The notes beneath the pieces are model-generated. The model was not told the DNA's origin. It did not search any database and worked only from the letters and a program-made list of their open reading frames with translations. The translations under genes and the position numbers were made by a program. A stretch of DNA of 64,000 bases from Tuctoria greenei (taxonomy: Eukaryota; Streptophyta; Magnoliopsida; Poales; Poaceae): NCBI GenBank assembly GCA_036927565.1, contig JAYESD010000001.1:45692064-45756063 (forward strand), written 5' to 3'. Shown one piece after another: positions 35,186 through 45,001 of the stretch. Numbering within the stretch: the stretch's first letter is position 1; every line of letters starts with the position of its first letter.

Positions 35186-37864
35186 TCCCATATAATCTCG
35201 AATACAAGTTCTAATAATACTGCCGCGGAAAAATTAAGCACTAGTAGACTCCATCTCCACAGGCATTTGACGGTAACAAGCACGCCTAGTACTCCTCATA
35301 ATCCTCCGGATACTCCAAATTATCACATGTTACTGAATTAATGTGGGAATAGCAAAAGTGAGTACATGTCGTACTCAACAAGTGTGGGAATGTATGACAT
35401 TTAGCTTAAATAAGGATGGAATAAATAGTTTATTGCGGAAAAGAACATTTCATTCATAAAAGTAAGAAAATGTGACTATGATTACTATGTGAGGTCAATT
35501 CCCATAAAAACCTAAATACCATCAGTACCTTATCCAATACCAATTCAACATAATTAATTATAATCATCCATAATTATCCATAACCGTCCATATCCAACTC
35601 ATCATAACCAAACCCATATTACAATTTCCATATCAGATTCCAACCATTATTCCATACTTAGGTCCATAATTCTAATCGTGCGAGGGTCCAGGTCGCTCGT
35701 AACCGGGAGCACAACTATCATGATAGTTGTATACTCTGTAGAGTGGCACCACTTAACCCTCAAGTTCGTGATTTTATCACCTTCCAATGAATAAGAACCT
35801 CCATTATGTCGCCTCACACTTTCATCATTGTGTAGCCAAGAGATCATAAAATAGCCTTTAGAAAGTGACTACCAACATGTTGTGGACCCACTGAGGTTTC
35901 ATCGGAGGTGATGTGTCACAACTGAGCATATCCATCCAAGGGCCCCCTCTTGTGCTTTTTGGATCGCAGTGTAGTCCTGCACTATTGCAAACCCAACTAA
36001 CTCCCATTCCCCGAGCCTTCCAATGCTGGCAATACACTAATTAGTTGGCTAAGCCGCACCCATACTTGGCCCATGGTGGCACTGTTATCCTGGACAGTCG
36101 CTCCACGAAACCGGTCCTTAGATCTAAAAAAGCAAAACCACCAAATCATCCAACCCATTCCACATAACCCGCTTGCTTAGATCCCTAGGTTCCATGTTGC
36201 TAAAGGGTCATTATCATCAATTCACATAGTTCATATGTTTAGTATTCCCAATTGAGTAAAGTGAAGCAAAAGTGTAAAATACCCTTCCCGACTCTCTACA
36301 TTACATCCCGAGTGACAAGGATGGCATACAAGTCTAGTAAACACCTATTATGGGTTCTTCCATCAATTTGACACAAGCATGTAGGTTCAAAAAAAAAACA
36401 TTTCAGAACAGGATCAAAATGTTCAAGGGCACTTGCCTTGCTCCGGTGGCTGGTTTGGATTGAGATCTTTAAAGTTCTAGTGCTGAAGGTCCTTGAAAGC
36501 ACCTTCTAGAGCCTTTTCTTCTATTTTGTGTGACAACATGTGAAACAAGCATTACAATCAATAAATGCTCATATATTACATAATACGCAACGGTATGCAT
36601 GAATGATGCAATTATGATGTAGTACATGTTATTAGGTTACTGCTATTGCTTACTAATTGGTTATAATCAAGTTTTACGTTTCGAGCAAGTTTCGAGTCAT
36701 TTTCGGGAAAACTAGGGAAGTTTCAGGATTTCAGGGATTCAAAGTCCGGACTAGTCCATAAGGGGGCCGGACATGTCTGCTCTTGACCGTACAAGTCAGC
36801 GATTGTCTAGGGTTTTGTGAATTTCCCTACTAGGGCATGGTTTGAATACAGTATGAGGTCAAAATCGACGTGGAAAATTGGATCTAAGGTAGTTACCGTG
36901 AATGTAATAGTCCAACTGTTGAAGATTGGGCATAACGTGTGAAACTTGACGTCTAGATCTGTTGACGACGAATCGACAGCAAGATGTAGAAGAAGAACGT
37001 TGACGTCGAAGAGTTGATGAAAAAGAACGCAATGGTGGTGATGATATTTCTTAATTTTTCCTTTTTCCCTTTGCCTTCCTTCCTTCTCTTCCTTTTTCTT
37101 CTCTTCCCTTCGCTTGCGGCGAGTGCTTTTCTCCTTGGACGGCAGCTCACGACGATAGATAGGGCGGTGGGGTTTTTCCTACGTGGGTAGGGGTGAGAGG
37201 AGGGCTTTGGGTTGTTTATATAGGGGGAGGAGGGGTGGGGTTGGGGTGAAGTCCTAGTAGGAGTTGGTGAGGGCGGGTAGGGCCTTGGTCAGGTCCCACT
37301 TGGGCTCCTTGGGGTGGGGCATGACGTTCTAGGATCCAAATATGTCAAACACCTAATAACTCATCGTGGGGAAAAATAGGACTCCGAGTCGAAACTCAAG
37401 AAACTGGACTAGTCCGTACGAAGGCTGGACAAGTCCGTTTTCGGTTCTGATGTCACAGCAGATTAGTCCGTTGTTTAAGCGGACAAGTCTGTTGTACCAC
37501 AGGGAAAATGGGAATCGCAGACTAGAATGCAATTATCCAGACAAGTCTGGGGCTTTATAGTTTCAAAATCGGATCAGTCCTTAAATATTAATAGACAAGT
37601 TCGGACGAGAACAGAAGCAAAACGATACTAGTCCGTAACGTGTAGCAGACAAGTCTGTTGCCCTGAAGTAATTGAATGAAGCCAGAGCAGATGGGTATAC
37701 CATACCAATACCGGGTGAGGACGGGACAAGTCCGTACCCAAGGCTGATTTTAAATGTTCTTTTGCCTCTAATTCACTTTAATCTTGTCCCGTTTTGTGTT
37801 GCATTGTGTTAAATATATATGGGAATGAATGCATTGCATGATGAATGAAAATGAGGGTGTTACC
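35186..37864 (-). repeat. G2 5' LTR, outer part
   Basis: Continuation of 27367-27505, ending at the LTR start (TGTAACACCCTCATTTTC, with the terminal T changed to G on the minus strand). TATA (minus TATATAAAC) lies at about 37214-37222. Palindrome units lie at about 36742-36800 and 37390-37730, for example CCGGACTAGTCCATAAG, CTGGACTAGTCCGTACG and CTGGACAAGTCCG. Confidence 0.88.
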
Positions 37865-37869
37865 CAACT

Positions 37870-38076
37870 CCACCCAACGCCAAGGCAATGATCACAAGAA
37901 CACTGCCTCAAGTTCAATCTCTGCAAGTACAGCAAGCAGTCGGCTATTCAGGGCTCCTGCAGGTATTCGAGATCACGTATCTCCTATGCAGAGATGGTAT
38001 CCCGACCACCATTATTGGATCCTTGTGGTCTTATGAACCCTGAACGGCTGGTGTTGAACAGGGGCGGTGCAGTGCT
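37870..38076 (+). mobile_element. 3' internal end of element F
   Basis: These 207 bases lie between the G2 TSD and the F 3' LTR. They are the continuation of 13791. No ORF is seen. A purine-rich ACAGGGGCGG just before 38077 may be the PPT. Confidence 0.6.
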
Positions 38077-38401
38077 ATGGTGTGACCTGTACTGTTCATG
38101 CGGTAATGTGGGCCTACACAGGAGGCCCAGGCAGACAAGGGATTAGGTCAGTTGAGAGTCTATTAGCTGGATAAGTCTGTTTGCTGAATAAAAATAGGAT
38201 CCCATTGTTGGAAGTCTGTTGAGTCAAGCCAGCTAGCTATAAAAAGGTTTACATTGTTTGTATTAGGAGTCATTGTATAAGAATAGAGTTCTCCTGTTGT
38301 GTGCGACTCTCTTTCATTCACCAGGGGCTGGACAGCAGACCAGCACCGGTGACTCCCCTGCTCTCATCTCTCCACACCCCTAGATGCGGAATTCATTAGC
38401 A
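38077..38401 (+). repeat. 3' LTR of element F
   Basis: 325 bp, starting TGCTATGGTGTGACC and ending TTCATTAGCA. It is homologous along its length to 11304-11609. A TATA box (TATAAAAA) lies at about 38238-38245. Confidence 0.8.
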
Positions 38402-38848
38402 CAAGGTCACTGTTTTGAATATTTATTGTATGTATTATCCAATAATTTGGGAAAAAGTCATTTCAACAAAGCCCTTAATTAAAAGAAACGATTTATATTA
38501 CTCTTATGTGAGAAATATGTCAATCTGAGTGTATTTCTATACGCATGTACATAGATTGCAGTGTCATTGCATCATTATTTCACAGAATGAATCATTGCAG
38601 TGGGTGACTCGACCAAGGAAAATGGCCCTGCCATCAGTTTTCAGGAGAGTCAATGTCAAAGAACGGATCTCAAATGTTTTGGTGTACACTAGAACAGCAG
38701 GACATGCCACTTGTGTGCACGGTGCGCACGGTGCCTGCAAACATGATGCCCGCAAACAAATTTTTTGCTCCACCTATAACACAACTAACTCTCGCCCCAA
38801 ATGCCTGCCACCAGCGCTCCTACAGCAGCGCCACCAAGCCCTCCCAAG
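38402..38848. other. Right flank of element F, part F-like
   Basis: The first ~290 bases match nothing else in the window and could be host sequence continuing from 11303. From about 38694 the sequence resembles the F internal region 11826-11945 (GTGTGCACGGTGC; in protein VCTV and NACHQRSYSS versus VCTV and DACQKRSYSS). It ends at 38848 where a CRM-like LTR begins. A second, truncated F-family copy is the simplest reading. Confidence 0.4.
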
Positions 38849-39879
38849 TGATGAGAGTTTTAGACCGGTCTTCCGAAAGGTAAGGATAAGTCGATTGAGG
38901 TGGAGATCTCGACGTTGATGATCCGAGGCTCTCAAGTATACCACAAACAGTCCCTGCAAGCACTACACAACCGCTCCGTCACATGCTTGACCTCGCCAAG
39001 AAGTCTAATCCTTACAAGTGCAACCGAGAACACAAGCAAGAATATAGAAGAAGCAATCTGAAATTGCTGAATTGGGGTTTCACAAATCGATAAACGATGA
39101 TAAACTCAGTTGTTTATGGCTGCTACTATGGATTATATAGGTGGGAGGATGTCCAAAGCGTGTTGGAGTTGTGACCTAACCCTAAGACACGAAAATAAGG
39201 GATGCACACTTGATACATGGCCCAATGGCCCAATAACGTAGTGCAACACCCTAAAAATTCTGAACTCGATTTTGTTTCGCCTATTGCCGTTGACTCCGGA
39301 GGAATTTTGACATGGGACCAGCATAATTGGAAATTTTATCCTCTCCCCTTTCCGTGCATATGTAGAATGTCCAAAATAGAGTATGTATGTGTCATGGACG
39401 TCCATTTTAATGGGAAGTACTTCTGGCCTCCAAGTTGGACTCGTTTTTGAGTTGGGCTCGGTTTCCATCTTTGCACGTATTATCTGATCCTTCAGGTCCC
39501 TAAAATATATAAGAAAACATATATGAACAAGCTCACATCTGAAATTAATTATTATGTGTGAACTCTAATGATTGCATCTTGTATGTTCAATGAAGTGTTA
39601 TATGTATCTATAGGAGTGATGTCCTCATCATCCTCCCCTTTTTGAATTTGAGTCGTCCTCGACTCAAGCTCCTCTTCACTCATGTTTGGGTCCAAAAGTG
39701 CAACGCCATCAAATTCTCTAGTATGCATGAAAGCAGGAGGCTAAGGTGGAGGACGACACAGTGCACCATCTCCATGTTCTTCATCAAATACGCATGCATA
39801 TTCACTCGAGCTAGGATCCCAAATAAATGAATGTTGTATCATGTTTGTATGTGCATTTATAATTTGCACGATCTCATCA
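38849..39879 (-). repeat. 3' LTR of A3
   Basis: 1031 bp on the minus strand, TGATGAGATCGTGC to AAACTCTCATCA. Like A4 it starts about 250 bases upstream of the position matching the A2 LTR start (TGATGAGGACATCACTCC on the minus strand near 39631). Confidence 0.87.
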
Positions 39880-40076
39880 TTCTCCCCTTCTTGATGACAA
39901 GCCGTCCTCAGTTTGCTCGTATGTCCAACAAAGAGGCTTGTTTTGGAGGTAGAATGAGTGCTGTCCATATTACACAACCAGAGCAAACAATGCTTATCTT
40001 TTATTTGTTGTCCCTACTGCAAGGAAAAAATACTAGAAAAACTTGACAAGGCATTAATAGCGTTAGTGCATTCATT

Positions 40077-40355
40077 TCATTTACCATGTTGTTGTAGCTC
40101 AAAGGGAGCTTTCTCATTTGAACATATGTAAACTTTATGCACCATAAAAACACCACTATGTTCATATTTGCATATAGCATGAAAACTATTTCTTGTCAAC
40201 AAAGGTAATTCAGTTTTCAAAAATATTCTTCTCTCTACAGTATCTCGATCATAAATAGTGTCAAATTCAATATAACCCAAAGTATTTTGTGAAGACAACA
40301 ATTTCAACTCCTCATTTTCCCAAGTAATGGGAATCAAATTATTAATTTTGCACAA
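40077..40355 (-). pseudogene. Second ORF of unknown function in A3
   Basis: A 92-codon open stretch (MCKINNLIPITWENEELKLL) containing DTVERRIFLKTELPLL, ICKYEHSGVFMVHKVYICSN and FELQQHG. It corresponds to 24840-25110 in A4. It begins inside the former ORF because sequence above about 40360 is interrupted by stops. Function unknown. Confidence 0.5.
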
Positions 40356-40586
40356 GTGGGTGATAAAGTATCAAATTCATTTAGTTATTCTACTATAGGT
40401 ACATTATAAATATCAGCACACAACTCATTTTTGCCGTAAGAATCAGTAGGAAAATCAATTTGTGCTAAAGTTGTATTATTGAAAGGTTCATCTTGTTGTT
40501 GCTCATTGATAGCATGATTGGTGGCGAAATTCAGCACATCTGAAAATATCATACCTTGGTTAAATGTAGAGCATTGTTTATTAACA

Positions 40587-41455
40587 TGATATGAGGAAGA
40601 GTCCCGATCTTCCTAGAGGTATGGTAAACTTGATTGGGTGGAGATCTCGACGTTGACTATCCAAGGCTCCGAACGAACGAAACCCCACAATCACTACACC
40701 ACTGCTCCTTTGGTTATCACCCGTGTCACACAAATGACCTCGCCATGAAGGCTTATCCCTGCAAGCGCAATCAAGAACACAAGCAAGAACAGAGAAGTTG
40801 CAATCAAAACTGAATTGATCACAAATTTGGGGTCGCACAACCGATGATCGGCGACACTGTTCAATGACAGATTGTATCTAAGCAAAACCCAACCCTAATG
40901 TGGTGACAGATGCTGTATAAAAAGGAGTTTAGGGCCATGGAAGACCCATGGATGCAACCCTAATAGGCTTCCACATGATACACGGGCCAACAGCCCAAAA
41001 GACGGTGGCGCAGCACCGGACAGATTCTGGACGCCCATTTGTTTTGGTCATTCCCGTAAACTTAGAAGGAATTTTGAGGTGGGGCTGGCCCCATTGGAAG
41101 ATTTTGAAATCACGGTTCCAACCATATATAGAACATCCAAATCCGACTCCGTATGTGGCCGGGACGTCAGTTTTGGTTAAGGTAGCTCCTGGAACCTGAG
41201 GTGTAGTCGAAGTCGAGTTGTAGTTGAGTTCCTTCTTGGTGTGCACGTCCTATCTCCTCCTCCTTGATTCCTTGGACTCCTCCAAGTCCTTTCTGGTCCT
41301 CTCCATTTTTCCTAATCAATAAAACATGCATGGAAACACGCGTAAGTTCTAAAAAACAATTGACAAGGTTAGAACATATCTGGAGATCCAACTGTCGTGC
41401 ACGTGCTCTAGTGATCGGTCCTTGCATTGTATGCAAAGGAGAGATGTCCTCATCA
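40587..41455 (-). repeat. 3' LTR of A2
   Basis: 869 bp on the minus strand, TGATGAGGACATCTCTCC to CCTCATATCA. The start lies inside the codons EDDEDIS of pol. The left neighbour TAACA (40582-40586) may be the TSD. Confidence 0.85.
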
Positions 41456-42994
41456 TCCTCCCCCTCTTGAATTCGAGTCGTCCTCGACTCAAGCTCATCT
41501 TTCTCACCCAAGTATGGCTTCAAATCTGAAATGTTAAATGTGGGACTAACCCCAAACTCGAGAGGCAACTCAAGTTTATATGCATCGTCATTTATCTTCT
41601 CAAGAACCTTAAAAGGTCCAGCAGCACGGGGCATGAGTTTGGACTTTCTCAAATCCGGTAACCTATCTTTTCTCAAATGAACCCACACCAAAATCACCAG
41701 GTTCCAATTTTACCTCTTTCCTACCATTGCTAGCAGCAATGCGATACTTTTCATTCATTTTTTCAATTTGTAACTTTGTAGTTTCATGCAACTTAAGAAT
41801 AAATTCAGAACGTTGTGTAGCATCCAAGTTCACAATTTCAGTATGTGGTAAAGGTAGCAAATCAATTGGAGCACGAGGATTGAAACCATAGACTACCATA
41901 AACGGACTTAACTTGGTTGTGGAGTGAATAGACCTGTTATAAGAAAACTCAATATGTGGCAAACACTCCTCCCACAATCTCAAATTGTGTTTCAAAACAG
42001 CCCACAACATAGTAGATAAGGTACGATTAACAACCTTCGTTTGCCCATCAGTTTGTGGATGACAAGTAGTAGAAAACAGCAACTTTGTTCCCAATTTATA
42101 ACATAAAGTTCTCCAAAAGTGACTAAAAAACTTAGCATCCCTATCAGAAACAATAGTATTGGGAACACCATGCAAATGCACAACCTCATAAAAGAACAAA
42201 TCAGCAACATGTGAAGCATTATCGTTCTTGTGGCAGGGTATAAAATGAGCCATTTTAGAGAAACGATCAACAACCACAAAGACACTATCCCTCCCCCTCT
42301 TTGTTCTAGGCAATCCTAAAACAATGTCCATAGAAATATCCTCCCAAGGCGCACTAGGAACCGGAAGAGGCATATAAATACCATGTGGGTTAAGTCGAGA
42401 CTTAGCTTTGTTGCATGTCGTGCAACGTGAAACGTAGCGCTCCACATCACGCCTCATCCGTGGCCAAAAGAAGTGAGCGACCAGCAAATCCTCTGTTTTT
42501 TAACACCAAAATGTCCCATCAAACAACCTCCATGCGCTTCCTGCAACAACAAAAGACGAACGGAGCTAGCTGGAACACACAGCTTGTTAGCACGGTAGAG
42601 AAGGCCTTCACGTAGCAGGAATTATTTGCCACATTCTTCCCTCTCTACAATTTTCAAAGGCATCTTTGAAGTCCAAATCAGTAGCATATAACCTCTTTTT
42701 GGTTTCCAAACCAAAGATTTTATGAGAATGTTGGGACATCATGGTATAACATCTAGATAAAGCATCAACAATCACATTGTCTTTCCCTTTCTTATGTTTA
42801 ATGACGTAAGGAAATGATTCTATAACTCAATCCATTTAGCATGACGTTTGTCCAGATTAGCTTGTCCTTTAAGATACTTCAAAGACTCATGATCTGAAGG
42901 TACGACAAATTCTTTAGACCATAGGTAATGTTGCCAAGTTTGCAAGACACACACTAAAGCATAAAGTTCTTTGTCATATGTAGAATAATTCAGC
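41167..42994 (-). pseudogene. RNase H end and integrase of A2
   Basis: RNase H residues STYDKELYALVCVLQTWQHY precede the copia insertion. Integrase follows after frameshifts near 42490-42800. It has a zinc-finger end (RYVSRCTTCNKAKS), the core with first Asp in ISMDIVLGLP, and second Asp in IVSDRDAKFF. The third acidic residue is replaced: DGQTKVVNRTL at 42037-42035 (AAG) where relatives have DGQTEVVNRTL. The spacing D-35-K matches DD35E exactly. A frameshift near 41690 separates the core from LRKDRLPDLRKSKLMPRAAG, a GPF/Y-like module (GPFKVLEKINDDAYKLELP). The tail GPITRARAR is encoded inside the LTR. Confidence 0.9.
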
Positions 42995-42999
42995 GAAGG
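42995..42999. other. TSD of copia E, left copy
   Basis: GAAGG directly before the LTR end at 43000; repeated at 54211-54215. Confidence 0.9.
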
Positions 43000-44444
43000 T
43001 GTAAGGATCGAATGCCCAAGAGGGGGGGGTGAATTGGGCTTCTTTTCAAAAATTAAAGCCACAAAACTTAATTACTAAAAGCCCAATTCCCTATGCAAAC
43101 AACCTATGCATTCAAGTGAATAGTAACTTTGCGATATATGAAATGCATAAGTGTAAGGGGAGAGGAAGAAAGCGCAAACTCCCGAGGAGACACGAAGACA
43201 CAGAGATTTATCCCGTGGTTCGGCAAGATCGTCAAGATCTTCCTACATCCACGTTGTGGCACCCACCAAAGGGTATAGCCACTCCCAAGTCACCGAGACC
43301 AGGGATCTTCACTATACTTCTCCGTTCGCCAACCTCGGCAAGGTGGAGCTCAAGCCTTGTACAAGTTGGATCCTCCGGGCTTCCACAACCGTCTTGGCAA
43401 GCTCCAGAAGGCTCTCTCCAATACAATCACCAAGGGACACTCCCTTACAGCTCTCACTACACTAGAGACTCCAATCACCAAGAATGGAAGCACACAAACA
43501 CTATCTCTAGCAAGTTCTAGCCAATCTCTTGGCGTGTAAGTGGTGTAGATGATGTAGAAGTGGTAGCTCAATGTCTTGAATGCCTGAGAATGTGTAGAGT
43601 AGCTCTGGTTGTCAAGACTTGTCGAGTAGACTGGTTGAAGGGGTATAAATAGCCAGCCTCCACGAAATAGCCGTTGGAAAAGTAGGCTGACATCACTGTT
43701 CTGCGAACACCGGATGATCCGATGTTCTCCCTTCAGTTATCATCGGTCGAATCCAAATTAGCTGATGTCACTTTGTCAGATATGACAATTGTTAGATCGA
43801 TGTTACACTTGCCTTCTCATCGGATGATCCAGTGGCACTTCATCCAGAATTGGTTCAGAATTAATGCTTACTGGAGTGATCGACCGATGTGTTTATAATT
43901 GTACATTGGATGGTCCGGTGTTACACTTGGTCCAGGGAGATTGCTTACTGTACTAATGGACCGATGTAACATCCCCATCATCATCGGATGATCCAGTGAG
44001 TACTTAGTTCTGAGGTCTTCTTCTTCTACTAAACCAACTCGACCGATGAATTGTTTTCTTGAAACATCGGTTGATCCGGTGAGTTGATTTTGTTTGCTTT
44101 GAGTTGTTCTAAGTGATTCTTTTGGAATTTTCTCGAATGACCTCTTATACATTGGTTTGAAATATTCTTCTGATGATTATCAAGCATTGAGTGCTGTCAA
44201 TATTGTTTGAATAATTTTGACATATGAGCTTTTTCTTCTAATCTTCATAAAAATCGATTGACCTCATAGAATGATTGTTTAGGGGTTTCCAGTTATATCC
44301 AATGAGCATTTGATGATATTCATATAGATTTCATATGATTGTGATGAGTGATATGGGAGACCTTGCATCCACAAATTCATTAGTAAAATCCAAAAATTGT
44401 CATTAATCACCGAAACCATAGCTCATGGGGCCTAAATGCTTTCA
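43000..44444 (-). repeat. 3' LTR of copia E
   Basis: 1445 bp on the minus strand, TGAAAGCATTTAGGCCCC to ATTCGATCCTTACA. It contains at about 43700-44090 units such as ACCGGATGATCCGATG, CATCGGATGATCCAGTG and CATCGGTTGATCCGGTG. Apart from scattered substitutions it matches 52768-54210 end to end. Confidence 0.93.
43695..44090 (-). repeat. CGGATGATCCG palindrome cluster in the E 3' LTR
   Basis: About ten units with consensus CATCGGATGATCCGGTG, mixed with half sites CGACCGATG and GGACCGATG. The equivalent cluster in the 5' LTR lies at about 53470-53850. Core TGA distinguishes this family from the CTAG core of B1 and G. Confidence 0.85.
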
Positions 44445-45001
44445 ATCTCCCCCTTTTTGGTGATTGATGACAACACAACGAGTAAAGCATAATAGTAATG
44501 AATTTGACAATACAATACTCAAGAAGATATGCAATAAGTACAAGATTTATCACACTTAAACTTTAAGGCTAAAAAACGATCAATAAACCGAAAGCTCAAT
44601 GATTAATAACTCAAGAGAATTAAGTGGCACACGAATACTCAATGAATAGCAAAAGAGTAGCAAATCACCAAATTACAAGAGTAGCAAAAACACCAAATTA
44701 CAAAAGACTCTCAAAAGGATAAACTCCCCCTACAGCTAGGACTCCCCCTGGGACTAAGCTAACCCTCCCCCTGACTCTTCTCCCCCTTTGGCATCAAGAC
44801 ACCAAAAAGGAAGCCGAGTGCCTAAGGATCCTGAGCGCTCGAGGCGATGACGAACTGGTCACCGTCGGGGGTGCTGTCGTTGGAGCTGCTGCCTGCTGCT
44901 GCTGAGGCTGGAGTATCGGTGACGGGTGCTGCGGGAGCCGCTGTCGGTGCCTGCTGAGTCTGGACTACTGGCAACGGGGCACTGACAACGGATGATGTAG
45001 T
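44445..45001 (-). other. 3' untranslated region and polypurine tracts of E
   Basis: The main PPT (minus CCAAAAAGGGGGAGAT) lies at 44460-44445. A second tract GATGCCAAAGGGGGAGAA lies at about 44795-44778, in the phrase also found in B1. The rest is AT-rich without ORFs. Confidence 0.8.

Larger units (their letters stand above)
13792..37864 (-). mobile_element. Tekay-type chromovirus element G2 (host to three further insertions)
   Basis: The minus-strand order is 5' LTR (37864-35186 and 27505-27367), PBS, gag, protease, RT, and a 3' LTR remnant (19741-19698 and 15305-13792). The TSD CAACT occurs at 13787-13791 and 37865-37869. The final base of the 5' LTR is changed (GGGTGTTAC then C). Nested inside are a Maximus copia (15306-19697), a CRM-like element (21648-26586) and element G1 (27506-35180). 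RNase H and integrase are missing: RT runs directly into the LTR at 19741. Confidence 0.85.
11304..38401 (+). mobile_element. Short-LTR element F, split by a 24-kb nested insertion
   Basis: LTRs at 11304-11609 and 38077-38401 are homologous and in the same orientation. The flanks CAAGA (11299-11303) and CAAGG (38402-38406) are a TSD with one difference. A PBS-like ATTGGTATCAAAGACC follows the left LTR. The internal part (11610-13791 plus 37870-38076) was rejoined conceptually by removing element G2, whose own TSD CAACT lies at both cut ends. Only a weak gag-like frame is seen, so F looks non-autonomous, with about 2.4 kb of internal sequence. Confidence 0.75.
38849..40586 (-). mobile_element. 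Non-autonomous CRM-like element A3, 3' part
   Basis: On the minus strand: a remnant of the second ORF (40355-40077), a PPT (39892-39880) and the 3' LTR (39879-38849). It is homologous to element A4. The 5' portion is displaced by element A2, which begins at 40587. The possible TSD base string left of the LTR is CCAAG (38844-38848); its partner lies outside the window. Confidence 0.85.

Noticed and set aside
29300..37740. Repeated CGGACTAGTCCG words as a possible CRISPR-like array
   Set aside because: Units are degenerate, irregularly spaced, palindromic and lie in LTRs of a plant genome. There are no uniform spacers and no cas genes.
43029..43539. Plus-strand frames in the copia E LTRs (also 52882-53305)
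   Set aside because: Both LTR copies contain them only because the LTRs are duplicates. No protein-like feature beyond that, and they are antisense to the element.
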